Shown piece by piece: positions 54,969 through 64,000 of a stretch of 64,000 nucleotides of DNA. This stretch comes from Catonella massiliensis. Lineage in GTDB: Bacteria > Bacillota > Clostridia > Lachnospirales > Lachnospiraceae. The translations under genes and the position numbers were made by a program. Every line of letters begins with the position of its first letter. The first letter of the stretch is position 1. The notes below the pieces were generated by a model. It saw only the letters and a list, made by a program, of their open reading frames with translations, was not told where the DNA came from and did no database searches. The stretch lies in NCBI RefSeq assembly GCF_016651435.1, contig NZ_JAEPRJ010000001.1:744001-808000 (forward strand), written 5' to 3'.

Positions 54969-55868
54969 ATGCGTTTTAAATATAAAAAGATAATCATAAG
55001 TGCCAGCTTTTCGGTTATGCTGCTTGGCATGGTGGTTTTTACCACTAAAAAATCTGTAGCTACAGGCACAGAAAGTGCACATACCGTTGTAAAGGATACT
55101 ACATCAGTAGTAGATAATGAGTCCTCTCATACAACCGGAAGCAATGGCTTGTCTGGAAGTACTTCAAAGACGGATAGCAGTGTATCAACATCTTCTGCAG
55201 CAAATGATAAGGCAAAAGAAACAGATAGCAGTAATAATGCAGCGGGTATCAGCATACTTATGAAAAATGCTTATCCTGAGGTAAATAAGCTGGTAGAGGA
55301 GTATCTTGAGGCCAGGCTTAAGGTAGATAAGGCTGAAATATCAAAGCTGGTTGACAATGTAAACTATGCAGGCATAGAAGAACTGCCTAAGATAATGAAA
55401 AACTTTGAAAGTATCAAGCTGGATGATTGCTACACTATAGATGGCCCTGAGGAGAATGCAAAGATGGTCTATGCGAAGACTGAAATTAAGATAAAGGGCA
55501 TAGATACCACGGCTTCCAGTATTGACGGCTTTTATGTAAGAGCTGATGAGGGTGGTGATTATAAGATAATCTTATCACCTTTACCTGATGAAGTTCAAAA
55601 AATCATTGATGCTGATATCAAAAGAGATGATGTGAGTGCACTGCTTTCAGATGTAAACACCCAGTTTGCACGCGAAATTAAAAGTGATAATAAGCTTGCT
55701 GACTTCTTTTCTAAGCTACAGAATAGAGAAGCAGGAAGTAATGAAGAGATAAAAGTATCAGACGGTAAGGATGATGCAAAGAGTACCAAGCAGAAGAAAG
55801 AAAAGTCAGGTAAAAAGTCAGAAAGCAGCAAAAAGAACACAAAAAGTAAGAAGAGTAAAAAGAAGTAA
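54969..55868 (+). CDS. Exported protein of unknown function with basic tail
   Basis: A 299-residue protein with an N-terminal export or anchor segment (basic FKYKK, then a hydrophobic stretch to about residue 26). A Ser/Thr-rich low-complexity linker (about 35-95) precedes a folded domain (about 98-235, with MKNAYPEVNKLVEEYLEARL, SIKLDDCYTIDG and FYVRADEGGDYKIILSPLPD). The last 45 residues are Lys/Ser-rich. The fold around residues 98-235 is reminiscent of NTF2-like domains in exported clostridial proteins, which is only a guess. ATG 54969 follows GTGAGG. Confidence 0.65.
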   Translation: MRFKYKKIIISASFSVMLLGMVVFTTKKSVATGTESAHTVVKDTTSVVDNESSHTTGSNGLSGSTSKTDSSVSTSSAANDKAKETDSSNNAAGISILMKNAYPEVNKLVEEYLEARLKVDKAEISKLVDNVNYAGIEELPKIMKNFESIKLDDCYTIDGPEENAKMVYAKTEIKIKGIDTTASSIDGFYVRADEGGDYKIILSPLPDEVQKIIDADIKRDDVSALLSDVNTQFAREIKSDNKLADFFSKLQNREAGSNEEIKVSDGKDDAKSTKQKKEKSGKKSESSKKNTKSKKSKKK

Positions 55869-55894
55869 TTATGGTTCGGATAGCATAGGTGATT

Positions 55895-56599
55895 ATGGAA
55901 TCAATTAGGATAAATAAATATTTAAGTGAAGCTGGTGTTTGCTCCAGAAGAGAGGCAGACAAGCTAATCAAAGAGGGCAGGGTGTCGATAAATGGAAGCC
56001 ATGCCCTCTTAGGCTCTGTAGTAAGCGAAGGTGATGAAGTTCAGGTAGATGAGAACATAATCGTGAGAAGTGCAAAAAAAGTCCTTATAGCTTTCAATAA
56101 GCCAAGAGGTATAGTCTGCACTACAAAGGATCCAAAATCAAAGGATGTAAATATAGTAGAATACATCAACCATCCTGAGCGGATTTTCCCTGTGGGTAGG
56201 CTTGATAAGGACTCAGAAGGACTCATTCTTCTTAGCAATGACGGAGATCTTTCTAACAGGATAATGAAGGCGAGAAACTACCACGAAAAGGAATACGAAG
56301 TAGAAGTAGATAAGCCATTTGACGATGAATTTCTTAAAAAAATGTCAGAAGGAGTACCTATTCTTGACACTATAACCAGAAAATGTAAGCTAAGGCGTAC
56401 AGGTAAGACGTCATTTAATATCATTCTTACACAGGGCCTTAACAGGCAGATAAGAAGGATGTGCGAGTATTTTGACTACAGGGTAGTGAAACTAAAAAGA
56501 ATAAGGATAATGAATATAAAGCTTGGCAATTTAAAGCCCGGTACATACAGAAATGTTACCGAAGAAGAATATAATGAGCTTGTAAAGGAATTGAGGTAG
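55895..56599 (+). CDS. RsuA/RluF-family rRNA pseudouridine synthase
   Basis: A 234-residue enzyme that isomerises a uridine in rRNA. Residues 1-60 are an S4 RNA-binding domain (RINKYLSEAGVCSRREADKLIKEGRVSING). The catalytic domain has the motif GRLDKDSEGLILLSNDGDL with the catalytic Asp, and LTQGLNRQIRRMCEYF near the C-terminus. The last motif fits the RluF type (23S U2604) better than RluB. ATG 55895 is chosen over GTG 55889. ligA starts 2 nt after the stop. Confidence 0.9.
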   Translation: MESIRINKYLSEAGVCSRREADKLIKEGRVSINGSHALLGSVVSEGDEVQVDENIIVRSAKKVLIAFNKPRGIVCTTKDPKSKDVNIVEYINHPERIFPVGRLDKDSEGLILLSNDGDLSNRIMKARNYHEKEYEVEVDKPFDDEFLKKMSEGVPILDTITRKCKLRRTGKTSFNIILTQGLNRQIRRMCEYFDYRVVKLKRIRIMNIKLGNLKPGTYRNVTEEEYNELVKELR

Positions 56600-56601
56600 A
56601 T

Positions 56602-58593
56602 ATGGATATAAATGCTAAAAAGCAGAGGATGAAAGAGCTGATAGAAATACTTGATAAGGCAGCAAAGGCTTATTATGCTGACAGTGCAGAGATTATGAGC
56701 AATGCCGAGTATGATGAGCTCTATGACGAACTTGAGAATCTTGAAAAAGAAACGGGCATAGTGCTCGCAGGAAGCCTTACAAAAAAGGTGGGTTATGAGG
56801 TACTTAGCTCCCTTCCAAAGAAAGCTCATAAGGAGCCAAGGCTTTCTCTTGCCAAAACTAAGGAAGTGGCTGAACTGGAATCTTTTTTAGGTGATAAAGA
56901 GGGGATACTTATGTGGAAGTTAGACGGGTTAACCATAGTTCTAACCTATGAAAATGGTGAGCTTGTCGAGGCTCTAACAAGAGGTAACGGAGAAATAGGA
57001 GAGGTTGTTACCGAAAATGCAAGGTTTTTTGAAAATATCCCTCTCGTAATCCCATATAAAGGGAGCCTCATGGTGCGTGGAGAGGCTATAATCAAGTATT
57101 CGGACTTTAATAGGATAAATGATGAAATCACTGATGTAGCTGAAAAATATAAGAATCCAAGAAATCTCTGCAGTGGCTCAGTTAGGCAGTTATCTACAGA
57201 GGTTACTGCAAGTAGAAATATAAATTTCATTGTATACGAAGACTTAGAGGGCGGAGAGAAGTTTAAGACAAGGGTGGAAGAGCTTAATTACCTTGAAAGT
57301 CTTGGTTTTACTGTAGTTGACCATCCTCTTGTAACCAGAGACAGCATCGAAGCAGAGGTAAGGACTTATGAAAAGAGAATAAAAAGCTATGATATCCCAT
57401 CTGACGGCCTGGTTCTGCAGTTTAACGATATAGCATACGGCAACAGTCTTGGAAAAACTGCAAAGTTTCCCAGACATTCCATAGCATTTAAGTGGAAGGA
57501 TGAGACTGCTGAAACCATTCTTCGTGAGATAGAGTGGTCTGCATCTAGAACAGGCCTCATCAATCCTGTAGCCATCTTTGACCCTGTTGAGCTTGAAGGC
57601 ACCACAGTTACGAGGGCCAGCGTACACAATGTAAGTATAATGAGAGGGCTAAAGCTTGGCGTGGGAGACAAGATTAAGGTATATAAAGCCAATATGATAA
57701 TTCCACAGATATTAGAAAACCTAACTGGAAGTGATGCTGAAGAGGTACCTGAGTTCTGCCCTGTATGTGGAGGAAAGACTGAGCTTAAGGATGAGGAAGG
57801 AGTACAGACGCTCTACTGTACCAATCCTGACTGTATGGCGAAGAAGATAAAGCTCCTTACACATTTTGTAAGCAGGGATGCTATGAATATAGCAGGACTT
57901 TCTGAGATGACCTTGGAGAAGTTTGTAGGAGAAAATATGATACATGAGCTAAGTGATGTATTTAAGCTTAGTGGTCATAGAGAAAAGATAGTTTCATTAG
58001 AGGGATTTGGCGAGAAATCTTACAACAACCTCATAGAGAGTATAGACAAGGCAAGAGAAACTACTGCGGTAAGAGTGCTTTACAGCCTTGGAATAGCCAA
58101 TATAGGACTTGCCACAGCTAAGCTAATATGCAGATTCTTTGATAATGATATAGAGAGGATAACAAAGGCAAAGCCTGATGAGCTTACTCAGATAGACGGA
58201 GTTGGTGAGGTTATGGCAGGAGTATTTGCAGATTATTTTAATAAGGATGAGAACCTTAGGACTTTGGAACATCTTCTCCTAGAGGTGCATATTGAAAATG
58301 CCGAAGCAAATGCGAATGATGAGGGCAGCAGTGAAGGCAGTAATACGATTTCGGGACTTACCTTTGTAGTTACAGGTGATGTGGAGAAGTTCAAGAACCG
58401 TAGAGAGCTGTCTGACTTTATTGAGAGTAAGGGCGGAAAGGTAACTGGCTCGGTTACCGGTAAGACTGATTATCTTATAAATAATGACCTTACATCTAAC
58501 TCAGGTAAGAACAAAAAGGCAAAGGAACTTGGAATCAAGATTATAAGCGAGAACGAGTTTTTGGAGCTTGTAGGAGGTAGTAATGCCGATTAA
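56602..58593 (+). CDS. ligA: NAD-dependent DNA ligase LigA
   Basis: Seals nicks in DNA during replication and repair, 663 residues. The adenylation domain carries KLDG with the nucleotide-binding K106, followed by ALTRGNGEIGEVVTENAR. The OB domain, a four-cysteine zinc finger (CPVC near residue 390, then CTNPDC), helix-hairpin-helix repeats (about 460-580) and a C-terminal BRCT domain (about 590-663, LTFVVTGDVEKFKNRRE) follow. The conserved SLAKTKEVAELESF precedes the active site. The 3' end overlaps metA by 11 nt. Confidence 0.96.
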   Translation: MDINAKKQRMKELIEILDKAAKAYYADSAEIMSNAEYDELYDELENLEKETGIVLAGSLTKKVGYEVLSSLPKKAHKEPRLSLAKTKEVAELESFLGDKEGILMWKLDGLTIVLTYENGELVEALTRGNGEIGEVVTENARFFENIPLVIPYKGSLMVRGEAIIKYSDFNRINDEITDVAEKYKNPRNLCSGSVRQLSTEVTASRNINFIVYEDLEGGEKFKTRVEELNYLESLGFTVVDHPLVTRDSIEAEVRTYEKRIKSYDIPSDGLVLQFNDIAYGNSLGKTAKFPRHSIAFKWKDETAETILREIEWSASRTGLINPVAIFDPVELEGTTVTRASVHNVSIMRGLKLGVGDKIKVYKANMIIPQILENLTGSDAEEVPEFCPVCGGKTELKDEEGVQTLYCTNPDCMAKKIKLLTHFVSRDAMNIAGLSEMTLEKFVGENMIHELSDVFKLSGHREKIVSLEGFGEKSYNNLIESIDKARETTAVRVLYSLGIANIGLATAKLICRFFDNDIERITKAKPDELTQIDGVGEVMAGVFADYFNKDENLRTLEHLLLEVHIENAEANANDEGSSEGSNTISGLTFVVTGDVEKFKNRRELSDFIESKGGKVTGSVTGKTDYLINNDLTSNSGKNKKAKELGIKIISENEFLELVGGSNAD

Positions 58594-59494
58594 GGTAAAA
58601 AATAATTTTCCGGCAAAGAAGATACTGGAAGATGAAAATATATTTATAATGGATGAAAACAGGGCTATGTCTCAGGATATCCGCCCGCTCAAAATCCTTA
58701 TACTAAATCTGATGCCTCTTAAGGAGGATACGGAAGTTCAGCTGATGAGGGCTCTTTCCAATACTCCTCTTCAGGTAAATGTTACATTTTTAACAACTGA
58801 AAGCTATGTAGGGAAAAATACCCCAACAAGCCATTTGGACGAGTTTTATGTGACATTTTCAGAGATTGAGAATAAAAAATATGACGGTCTAATAATTACA
58901 GGGGCTCCGGTTGAAACCTTAGCCTATGAGGAGGTTGCCTACTGGAAAGAAATCTGTGAGATTATGGACTGGGCAAAGACTCATGTGACCTCAACTCTTC
59001 ATCTGTGTTGGGCTGCAATGGCAGGAATGTACCATTATTATGGAGCTGATAAGTACCAGTTTGAGGACAAGCTTTTTGGTATATATCCACACAAGGTTTA
59101 TAACAGGAAAGAGCCTCTAATAAGAGGGTTTGACGATTATTTTTACGCTCCACACTCAAGGCATACAGGGGTTAAGAGAGAGGACATAGTAAAGAATGAT
59201 GACCTTGTGATACTTGCAGAGTCAGAAGAAGCAGGGGTATTTCTCTTTATGACGAAGGACGGAAAACGCATCTTTGTAATGGGGCATCCTGAGTATGACA
59301 GAATGACACTTGATGCGGAATACAAGAGGGATAAGTCTAAGGGGCTTCCTATCGAGCTTCCTAAGAATTATTATCCTGAAGACAATCCTGCAAAGAAGCC
59401 GGTTCTGTCATGGAGGGCACACGCCAATACGCTTTATACTAACTGGGTGAACTATTATATCTACCAGAACACACCTTATGATTTGACGAAATAA
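58583..59494 (+). CDS. metA: Homoserine O-acetyltransferase (MetA family)
   Basis: First committed enzyme of methionine synthesis, 303 residues. The catalytic residues are C142 (HLCWAAMAG), H235 (FVMGHPEYD) and E237. Residue 111 is Glu (GAPVETLAYEE). In this family Glu111 marks use of acetyl-CoA and Gly111 succinyl-CoA, so acetylation is predicted although the family is often labelled succinyltransferase. ATG 58583 overlaps the ligA end. No SAM riboswitch is possible in such a junction, so control must come from elsewhere. Confidence 0.93.
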   Translation: MPIKVKNNFPAKKILEDENIFIMDENRAMSQDIRPLKILILNLMPLKEDTEVQLMRALSNTPLQVNVTFLTTESYVGKNTPTSHLDEFYVTFSEIENKKYDGLIITGAPVETLAYEEVAYWKEICEIMDWAKTHVTSTLHLCWAAMAGMYHYYGADKYQFEDKLFGIYPHKVYNRKEPLIRGFDDYFYAPHSRHTGVKREDIVKNDDLVILAESEEAGVFLFMTKDGKRIFVMGHPEYDRMTLDAEYKRDKSKGLPIELPKNYYPEDNPAKKPVLSWRAHANTLYTNWVNYYIYQNTPYDLTK

Positions 59495-59542
59495 AAGATG
59501 TGGATGATTTATTGAAATGTGCTAGAAAGCAGAATATATAAT

Positions 59543-59634
59543 GAAAAAGCCGGTGACAAGAAAATGCAGATGTTGGGTATAGTTTAAGTATAACTTAATG
59601 TACATATGCATTTTTCTTGGTTTGCCGGCTTTTC
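59543..59634. terminator. Terminator between metA and the convergent YerC-like gene
   Basis: AAAAGCCGG (near 59543) pairs with CCGGCTTTT (near 59626). Inside, AAGAAAATGCA and TGCATTTTTCTT pair as a second stem, making one long interrupted hairpin. Confidence 0.75.
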
Positions 59635-59654
59635 GTTTGAAGACACTAGCGAGA

Positions 59655-59957
59655 TTATTCCTTTACAGTTTCAGCCTCTATCCTCTCCATAGCAATATTG
59701 TAGCCGTCATTACCATACTCAAGTGAACGGTTAACACGGCTTATGGTTGCGGTGGAAGCTCCTGTCACCTCTGATATTTCTATATATGTCTTTCCCTCAG
59801 TAAGCATCTTAGCAACCATAAGTCTCTGAGATATGGTAAAGAGCTCATTTATGGTGCAGACATCTTCAAAAAAATTATAACATTCTTCCCTGCTTTTAAG
59901 TGTGAGGACTGCATCAAAGAAGTAGTCCATAGCAGGAGTTCTTAGTTTATCCTTCAT
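59655..59957 (-). CDS. YerC/YecD-type TrpR-like regulator
   Basis: A 100-residue protein of the TrpR-related YerC/YecD family. The helix-turn-helix is KTYIEISEVTGASTATISRVNRSL, and the N-terminal part DYFFDAVLTLKSREECYNFFEDVCT is the dimerisation unit. It is a small DNA-binding regulator whose ligand is not known. ATG 59957 follows AGAGATG. Confidence 0.87.
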   Translation of the reverse strand: MKDKLRTPAMDYFFDAVLTLKSREECYNFFEDVCTINELFTISQRLMVAKMLTEGKTYIEISEVTGASTATISRVNRSLEYGNDGYNIAMERIEAETVKE

Positions 59958-60116
59958 CTCTTTTCTCCAAAAGTCATAATGATATCATAAAAGCTTCTAA
60001 TAAATATCATAAATACAAGCTTAGGTTTACATTACTTGGTTTAACCATGATACAAGGTAATTTTAGCACTTTACAAGGGCAAAGTAAAGAGTAATAAATT
60101 CACCCTGATATTTAAC

Positions 60117-60230
60117 GAATTTAATTCTTATGGCATAATGAAGGCTGTATAGGACGTTGCTTTGATGTCAATATGTATATGTAAGTAATGAAAATGTGTG
60201 AGAGTTAATGGGAGTGAGGTAATGGAGAAA
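60117..60230 (+). repeat. 114-bp leader repeat, left copy
   Basis: Matches 61692-61805 at 109 of 114 positions. It contains a leader, a GAGG ribosome site and the first codons ATGGAGAAA of the gene at 61797. Confidence 0.93.
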
Positions 60231-60320
60231 AAAGAGATATCAAAGATCAAAACTATAAGATGGAATAAAAAACATATTATGCCACGAAAATTATTCCTTA
60301 TGATTGCGATTACTCTTTAA
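60222..60320 (+). pseudogene. Truncated start of a paralogue of the gene at 61797
   Basis: ATG 60222, in the same position within the repeat as the start codon 61797, encodes MEKKEISKIKTIRWNKKH and stops after 32 codons. After the first three codons the sequence no longer resembles the gene at 61797. It is probably a leader joined to unrelated DNA. Confidence 0.5.
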
Positions 60321-60392
60321 CTGTGATAAAATATATACAAATAAAAAACGTGGCAAAATATATAAATTATTCGTAGAAAAGAGGTGTGGGAT

Positions 60393-61685
60393 ATGATTAT
60401 AGAAAGAAAGCAATATTTAGATGAACTAATTAAGAAAAAGGATAACGGAAGAATTAAAATCATCACAGGTATCAGAAGGTGTGGTAAGTCATATTTGTTG
60501 TTTGAACTATACAAGAATTATTTATTGAAAAATTGTATAGCTGAAAACCAAATTATTGAAATGGCTCTCGATGATATCGAAAATAGTGGGTATAGAGATC
60601 CGTTTAAGCTCAATGAATATATAAAAAATAAGATAACTAGTGATAAAAGATATTATATTTTTATTGACGAGATACAATTTTCAAGGTCGGTAAAAAATCC
60701 ATATATTGATGATGATGATGAAAAGATTACTTTTGTTGATGCATTACTTTCACTTATGAAACGAAAAAATCTTGATATATATGTTACCGGAAGTAATTCA
60801 AAAATGCTTTCTAAAGATATTTTGACACAATTTAGAGATAGGGGAGATGAAATACATGTTTATCCTTTATCGTTTGCTGAGATGAGTAGCTGTTACGAGG
60901 ATAAAGATAAAGCATGGGAAGATTATGTACTTTGCGGTGGAATGCCATTTGTACTAGAAATGGACACCTTTGAAGAAAAGAGCAGATATTTGAAAGGATT
61001 ATTTGAGGAAACATATATTAAGGATATCATAGATCGAAAGCAGATAAAAAATAGTGAGGAAGTATTAGAAGTTTTACTAGATTTTGTATCATCAGCAGTA
61101 GGCTCACTTACAAATCCACTTAAGCTATCTAATAGATATGCTTCGGAAAAAAAGATAAATATATCAAATAATACTATTTCAAAGTATTTAACATATTTTG
61201 AAGAAGCCTATGTTTTGTATGCTGCTAAAAGATACGATATTAAAGGTTCAAAATACTTTTCTACACCACTTAAATACTATTTTGCTGATATTGGTCTTAG
61301 AAATGCAAGATTGAATTTTAGACAAGTTGAAGAAACGCATATTATGGAAAATATCATTTACAATGACTTGTTAAGAAGAGGATTTAATGTTGATGTGGGT
61401 GTTGTGGAATATTTTCCAAATGTGGAGGGAAAAACAACAAGAGTACAATTAGAGGTTGATTTTATTATTAACAGAGGAAATCTCAGATATTATATTCAAT
61501 CAGCTTTTGCTATAAACAGTGAGGAGAAGAAAGAACAGGAAAGAAACTCTCTAAAACGAATTGACGATTCTTTTAAGAAAATTATTATTGTCAGAGATAA
61601 TATAGTGCCAAGATACGATGAGTATGGAATTTTCTACGTTGGAATCAGAGACTTTTTGCTAATGGACGATTTTCTTGAAGCATAA
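60393..61685 (+). CDS. AAA_14/DUF4143-type ATPase
   Basis: A 430-residue ATP-binding protein. Walker A is TGIRRCGKSYLLFEL (about residues 25-39), Walker B is YYIFIDEIQF, sensor region VTGSNSKMLSKD, and the C-terminal half is DUF4143-like (PLKYYFADIGLRNARLNFRQ, LEVDFIINRG). The C-terminal part has a PD-(D/E)XK-nuclease-like E-V-D-F pattern. Such genes are common, variable accessory genes of uncertain role, often mobile or defence-linked. ATG 60393 follows GAGGTG. Base composition is more AT-rich than its neighbours, and it lies between the 114-bp leader repeats. Confidence 0.85.
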   Translation: MIIERKQYLDELIKKKDNGRIKIITGIRRCGKSYLLFELYKNYLLKNCIAENQIIEMALDDIENSGYRDPFKLNEYIKNKITSDKRYYIFIDEIQFSRSVKNPYIDDDDEKITFVDALLSLMKRKNLDIYVTGSNSKMLSKDILTQFRDRGDEIHVYPLSFAEMSSCYEDKDKAWEDYVLCGGMPFVLEMDTFEEKSRYLKGLFEETYIKDIIDRKQIKNSEEVLEVLLDFVSSAVGSLTNPLKLSNRYASEKKINISNNTISKYLTYFEEAYVLYAAKRYDIKGSKYFSTPLKYYFADIGLRNARLNFRQVEETHIMENIIYNDLLRRGFNVDVGVVEYFPNVEGKTTRVQLEVDFIINRGNLRYYIQSAFAINSEEKKEQERNSLKRIDDSFKKIIIVRDNIVPRYDEYGIFYVGIRDFLLMDDFLEA

Positions 61686-61691
61686 TTGAAT

Positions 61692-61805
61692 GAATTTTAT
61701 TCTTATGGCATAATGGAGGCTGTATAGGACGTTGCTTTGATGCCAACATATATATGTAAGTAATGAAAATGTGTGAGAGTTAATGGGAGTGAGGTAATGG
61801 AGAAA
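61692..61805 (+). repeat. 114-bp leader repeat, right copy
   Basis: Leader and start of the gene at 61797; five substitutions relative to 60117-60230. Confidence 0.93.
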
Positions 61806-62768
61806 CTAAAACTAAATCTTATAGAAAAATGGGATACAAACGGTGAATATACCTTTGTCCATAGTTGTGGAATATTAAGCGATGGAAGGGCATTGGTACT
61901 TACATCTGAGGCTGAAAACTATCGTAAATACAGTGTTCTTGAGCTTTCATCACAGGGTATTAGAAAGGTTGCTGCCTTTGATTATACAGATAGCAGGAGA
62001 AATTATCCTGTGTTTTTTAAGTACGGAGAAGGATTTGGCATAATAAAGCCTGAGAATGAGCTTTTGTACTACACCGTAGATTTCTCTTCTCCTTTGGTCA
62101 TACCAATTAAAAATGGCTCCTTATTTTCAGGAAAGGTTGTGCCTGAAAAGGCAGAGCAGAGGTATTTTCAGGTCGTATCTGACAGCACTCTCATACCGGT
62201 TTGCTTTGAGAATAAGGTATATTATGATTTATCAAGATGTTTTGCTTTGTTAGATATTGATTTTAAGGCAAAGTCAGCCAAGTGGAAGAGCTTTTTGGAA
62301 ATTGATAAACAGGGATTTACCAATCATGATGAAAGTAATGAAGAAATGCCTAAAATCGACTCCTTGAAAATACTTAATAATGAAATCTATGCCTTTACTT
62401 CAGGAGAAAGCACAACATCTGTCAATAAATGGGGCTTAGACTACTATGCAATTGCTAAGATATCAGACAAGGGAAAGGTAATCAAAAAGTATATTGAATC
62501 TGACAACTTGAAAAGGTCAGAGAAAAAAGGCGGTGTAAACGGTGTATTTACAGACTCTGACTATGTGATATTGACGCCATTATTTAAGAGCGATGAGTGG
62601 AAAGGGAAACAAAGAGTATTTTCCCTAAGTAATGGAGAATACTTTGACATAGGTTTTCCAAAAGGGATGTCAAAGCATAAACTGCATAATATTAACGGCA
62701 GTCTCTGTCTGACTTCTCTGTATGATAGAGGGTTACAGGAGATTGCACTGTGTAAATTTGAAGGCTAA
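61797..62768 (+). CDS. Protein of unknown function, beta-rich
   Basis: A 323-residue soluble protein with many short strands (for example FVHSCGILSDGRALVLTSE, RNYPVFFKYGEGFGIIKPEN, NGSLCLTSLYDRGLQEIALCKF), consistent with a propeller-like fold. No family is recognised. The start ATG 61797 follows GTGAGG; the open frame from 61773 is upstream of that site. Its leader is duplicated at 60117-60230. Confidence 0.65.
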   Translation: MEKLKLNLIEKWDTNGEYTFVHSCGILSDGRALVLTSEAENYRKYSVLELSSQGIRKVAAFDYTDSRRNYPVFFKYGEGFGIIKPENELLYYTVDFSSPLVIPIKNGSLFSGKVVPEKAEQRYFQVVSDSTLIPVCFENKVYYDLSRCFALLDIDFKAKSAKWKSFLEIDKQGFTNHDESNEEMPKIDSLKILNNEIYAFTSGESTTSVNKWGLDYYAIAKISDKGKVIKKYIESDNLKRSEKKGGVNGVFTDSDYVILTPLFKSDEWKGKQRVFSLSNGEYFDIGFPKGMSKHKLHNINGSLCLTSLYDRGLQEIALCKFEG

Positions 62769-62904
62769 AATTTTGTAAAATGATTGAGTTACTGACAGAT
62801 AATTTTGCAGTCTCCCTGAGAATTGAAGCTGTAGGGGAACGCATTAATGGGTGCCAAATACTTTTGACACCAATATTATTTTGATTAGATAAGAGGAAAA
62901 AGAA

Positions 62905-64000
62905 TTGAAAAAAGGTGAGATTAACGAGGGTATAGTAAGTTATGTGGATTTTCCTGACAAGGGAATTATATTTCTTTCAGATGATGAGAGAAAGGTTGTA
63001 CTTAAGGGCGGAATCGAAGGACAGAAGGTTAGATACAGGGTTGGGAGAAGAAGAAATGACAGGTACGAGGCCCGTATAGAAGAAGTTTTAGAAAAAGCAC
63101 CTACAGAGACCAGGGAGCCTGCCTGTAAGAACTATGGACTTTGCGGAGGCTGTTCATATCATACCCTGCCTTATGAGGAGCAGCTTAAACTAAAGAGCTC
63201 TCAGGTAAAGAAGATGCTTGACAGGGTAATTAGCAGCGAATATGAGTATGAGGAAATTCTTGGAAGCCCTACAGAGTGGGAAACCAGAAATAAGATGGAG
63301 TATGCCTTTGGGGACAGCTATAAGGGAGGGCCAATGTCACTTGGTCTTCACAAGCGTGGGCATTTTCACGATATTTTATTCACAGATGACTGCAAGATAG
63401 TAAATGATGATTTTAATAGAATATTAAGATGTGTATTCGAGCATTTTAATGAAGCAGAAATCTCATTTTACAATAAGGCAATGCACAGAGGGTATCTCAG
63501 GCATTTGCTTGTAAGAAGGGCATCTAAGACAGGAGAGATTCTGGTAGCACTTGAAACTTCTTCTGACTTTATAACAAAGGCAGAAAAGACAGCCATGGAA
63601 ATGGACAGCCTAAAGGAATTCCTAGCTTCTCCTAATGCAGTGTATGAAAAGGGAGAACAGAGCGAAGAAGAGAAGGATATCCTAGCAGAGATGGTGGAGA
63701 AGCTTAAAAAAGTCAGCTTAGAAGGAGAAATAACTGGAATCATCCATCTTGTAAATGATGAAGTTTCAGATGATGTGAAGGCAGAGAGACAGGAAATTCT
63801 CTTCGGCAGGGACTATATAAATGAGGAGCTTCTGGGTCTTAAGTTTAAGATAACTACATTTTCATTTTTCCAGACCAATTCTCTCGGCGCAGAGGTGCTC
63901 TACAGCAAGGTAAGGGAGTATGTAGGTAACAATGAGGGAAATGTGGTATATGACCTCTATAGCGGAACCGGTACCATAGGACAGATAATTTCTCCTGTGG
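62905..64000 (+). CDS. 23S rRNA (uracil-5-)-methyltransferase, RlmD family, partial
   Basis: An RNA m5U methyltransferase running off the right edge, with about 365 codons visible. An N-terminal TRAM-like region is followed by CKNYGLCGGCSYHTL, which gives the Fe-S cysteines of RlmD-type enzymes. The SAM-dependent part includes FFQTNSLGAEVLYSKV and DLYSGTGTIGQ. The catalytic cysteine region lies beyond the window. The start is TTG 62905, behind AAGAGG. Confidence 0.85.
   Translation, partial: MKKGEINEGIVSYVDFPDKGIIFLSDDERKVVLKGGIEGQKVRYRVGRRRNDRYEARIEEVLEKAPTETREPACKNYGLCGGCSYHTLPYEEQLKLKSSQVKKMLDRVISSEYEYEEILGSPTEWETRNKMEYAFGDSYKGGPMSLGLHKRGHFHDILFTDDCKIVNDDFNRILRCVFEHFNEAEISFYNKAMHRGYLRHLLVRRASKTGEILVALETSSDFITKAEKTAMEMDSLKEFLASPNAVYEKGEQSEEEKDILAEMVEKLKKVSLEGEITGIIHLVNDEVSDDVKAERQEILFGRDYINEELLGLKFKITTFSFFQTNSLGAEVLYSKVREYVGNNEGNVVYDLYSGTGTIGQIISPV

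Overview
The window looks like a low-GC Gram-positive anaerobe of the Lachnospiraceae (Clostridia). The 16S rRNA text at 43355-44890 is clostridial. Genes start behind strong GGAGG-type ribosome sites, with frequent TTG/GTG starts, and promoters of the TTGACA-17-TATAAT type are easy to find. Proteins such as the DUF438/hemerythrin protein, the CmpB-like membrane protein and LysRS with a C-terminal tRNA-binding domain fit that family. The genus cannot be fixed from sequence reading alone.

Layout. 1-1160: end of an unknown gene, then rplM-rpsI with promoter and terminator. 1330-4530: a GC-richer, decaying cassette with a P-loop kinase-like relic, two ABC-2 permeases, an ABC ATPase and a radical SAM gene cut off just after its SAM-binding motif. 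4525-6858: a 2.2-kb cargo segment between two 117-bp direct repeats, carrying an orphan RelB-like antitoxin, hicBA, an XRE regulator, a frameshifted gene and an EXLDI-family gene. 6860-16974: a nitrogen/nickel module with a 28-aa membrane peptide, amt, ureI, ureABC, ureEFGD and an ECF nickel transporter (nikMQO). 17000-20160: a DUF438/hemerythrin/PAS protein, a Crp/Fnr regulator and a conserved unknown protein. Identical GTTGT-N4-ACAAC palindromes lie before the first and between the other two. 20300-28420: aspA, fliB, a probable sigma-28-driven gene, luxS, a TtcA-like enzyme, a ThrE-like exporter, trpS and a flavin reductase-like gene. 28684-31320: tRNA-Gln, greA, lysS. 31320-35850: an island (tetR, ABC transporter, relics) bounded by two copies of the last 101 bp of lysS. 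36100-43000: AbiE toxin-antitoxin pair, HEAT protein, YgbA-like protein, Fic enzyme, Ntn-hydrolase, TetR regulator, an MBL-fold protein without its usual metal ligands, and a glutaredoxin-like protein. 43080-48718: an rRNA operon in the unusual order 16S-5S-23S. 48896-64000: bacteriohemerythrin, rpsO, an NlpC/P60 protein, CmpB-like and HD proteins, a BTAD regulator, rluF-type synthase, ligA, metA, a YerC-like regulator, an AAA_14 ATPase bounded by a duplicated 114-bp leader, an unknown protein and a 23S rRNA uracil methyltransferase running off the edge.

Functionally the centre is urea use: UreI-like urea entry, nickel uptake, urease maturation, ammonium transport, with aspartate ammonia-lyase nearby. 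A second theme is sensing of oxygen or nitric oxide (two hemerythrin proteins, YgbA-like protein, Crp/Fnr regulator). The third and most distinctive theme is three small accessory islands, each bounded by imperfect direct repeats of about 100 bp and none carrying a recognisable integrase.
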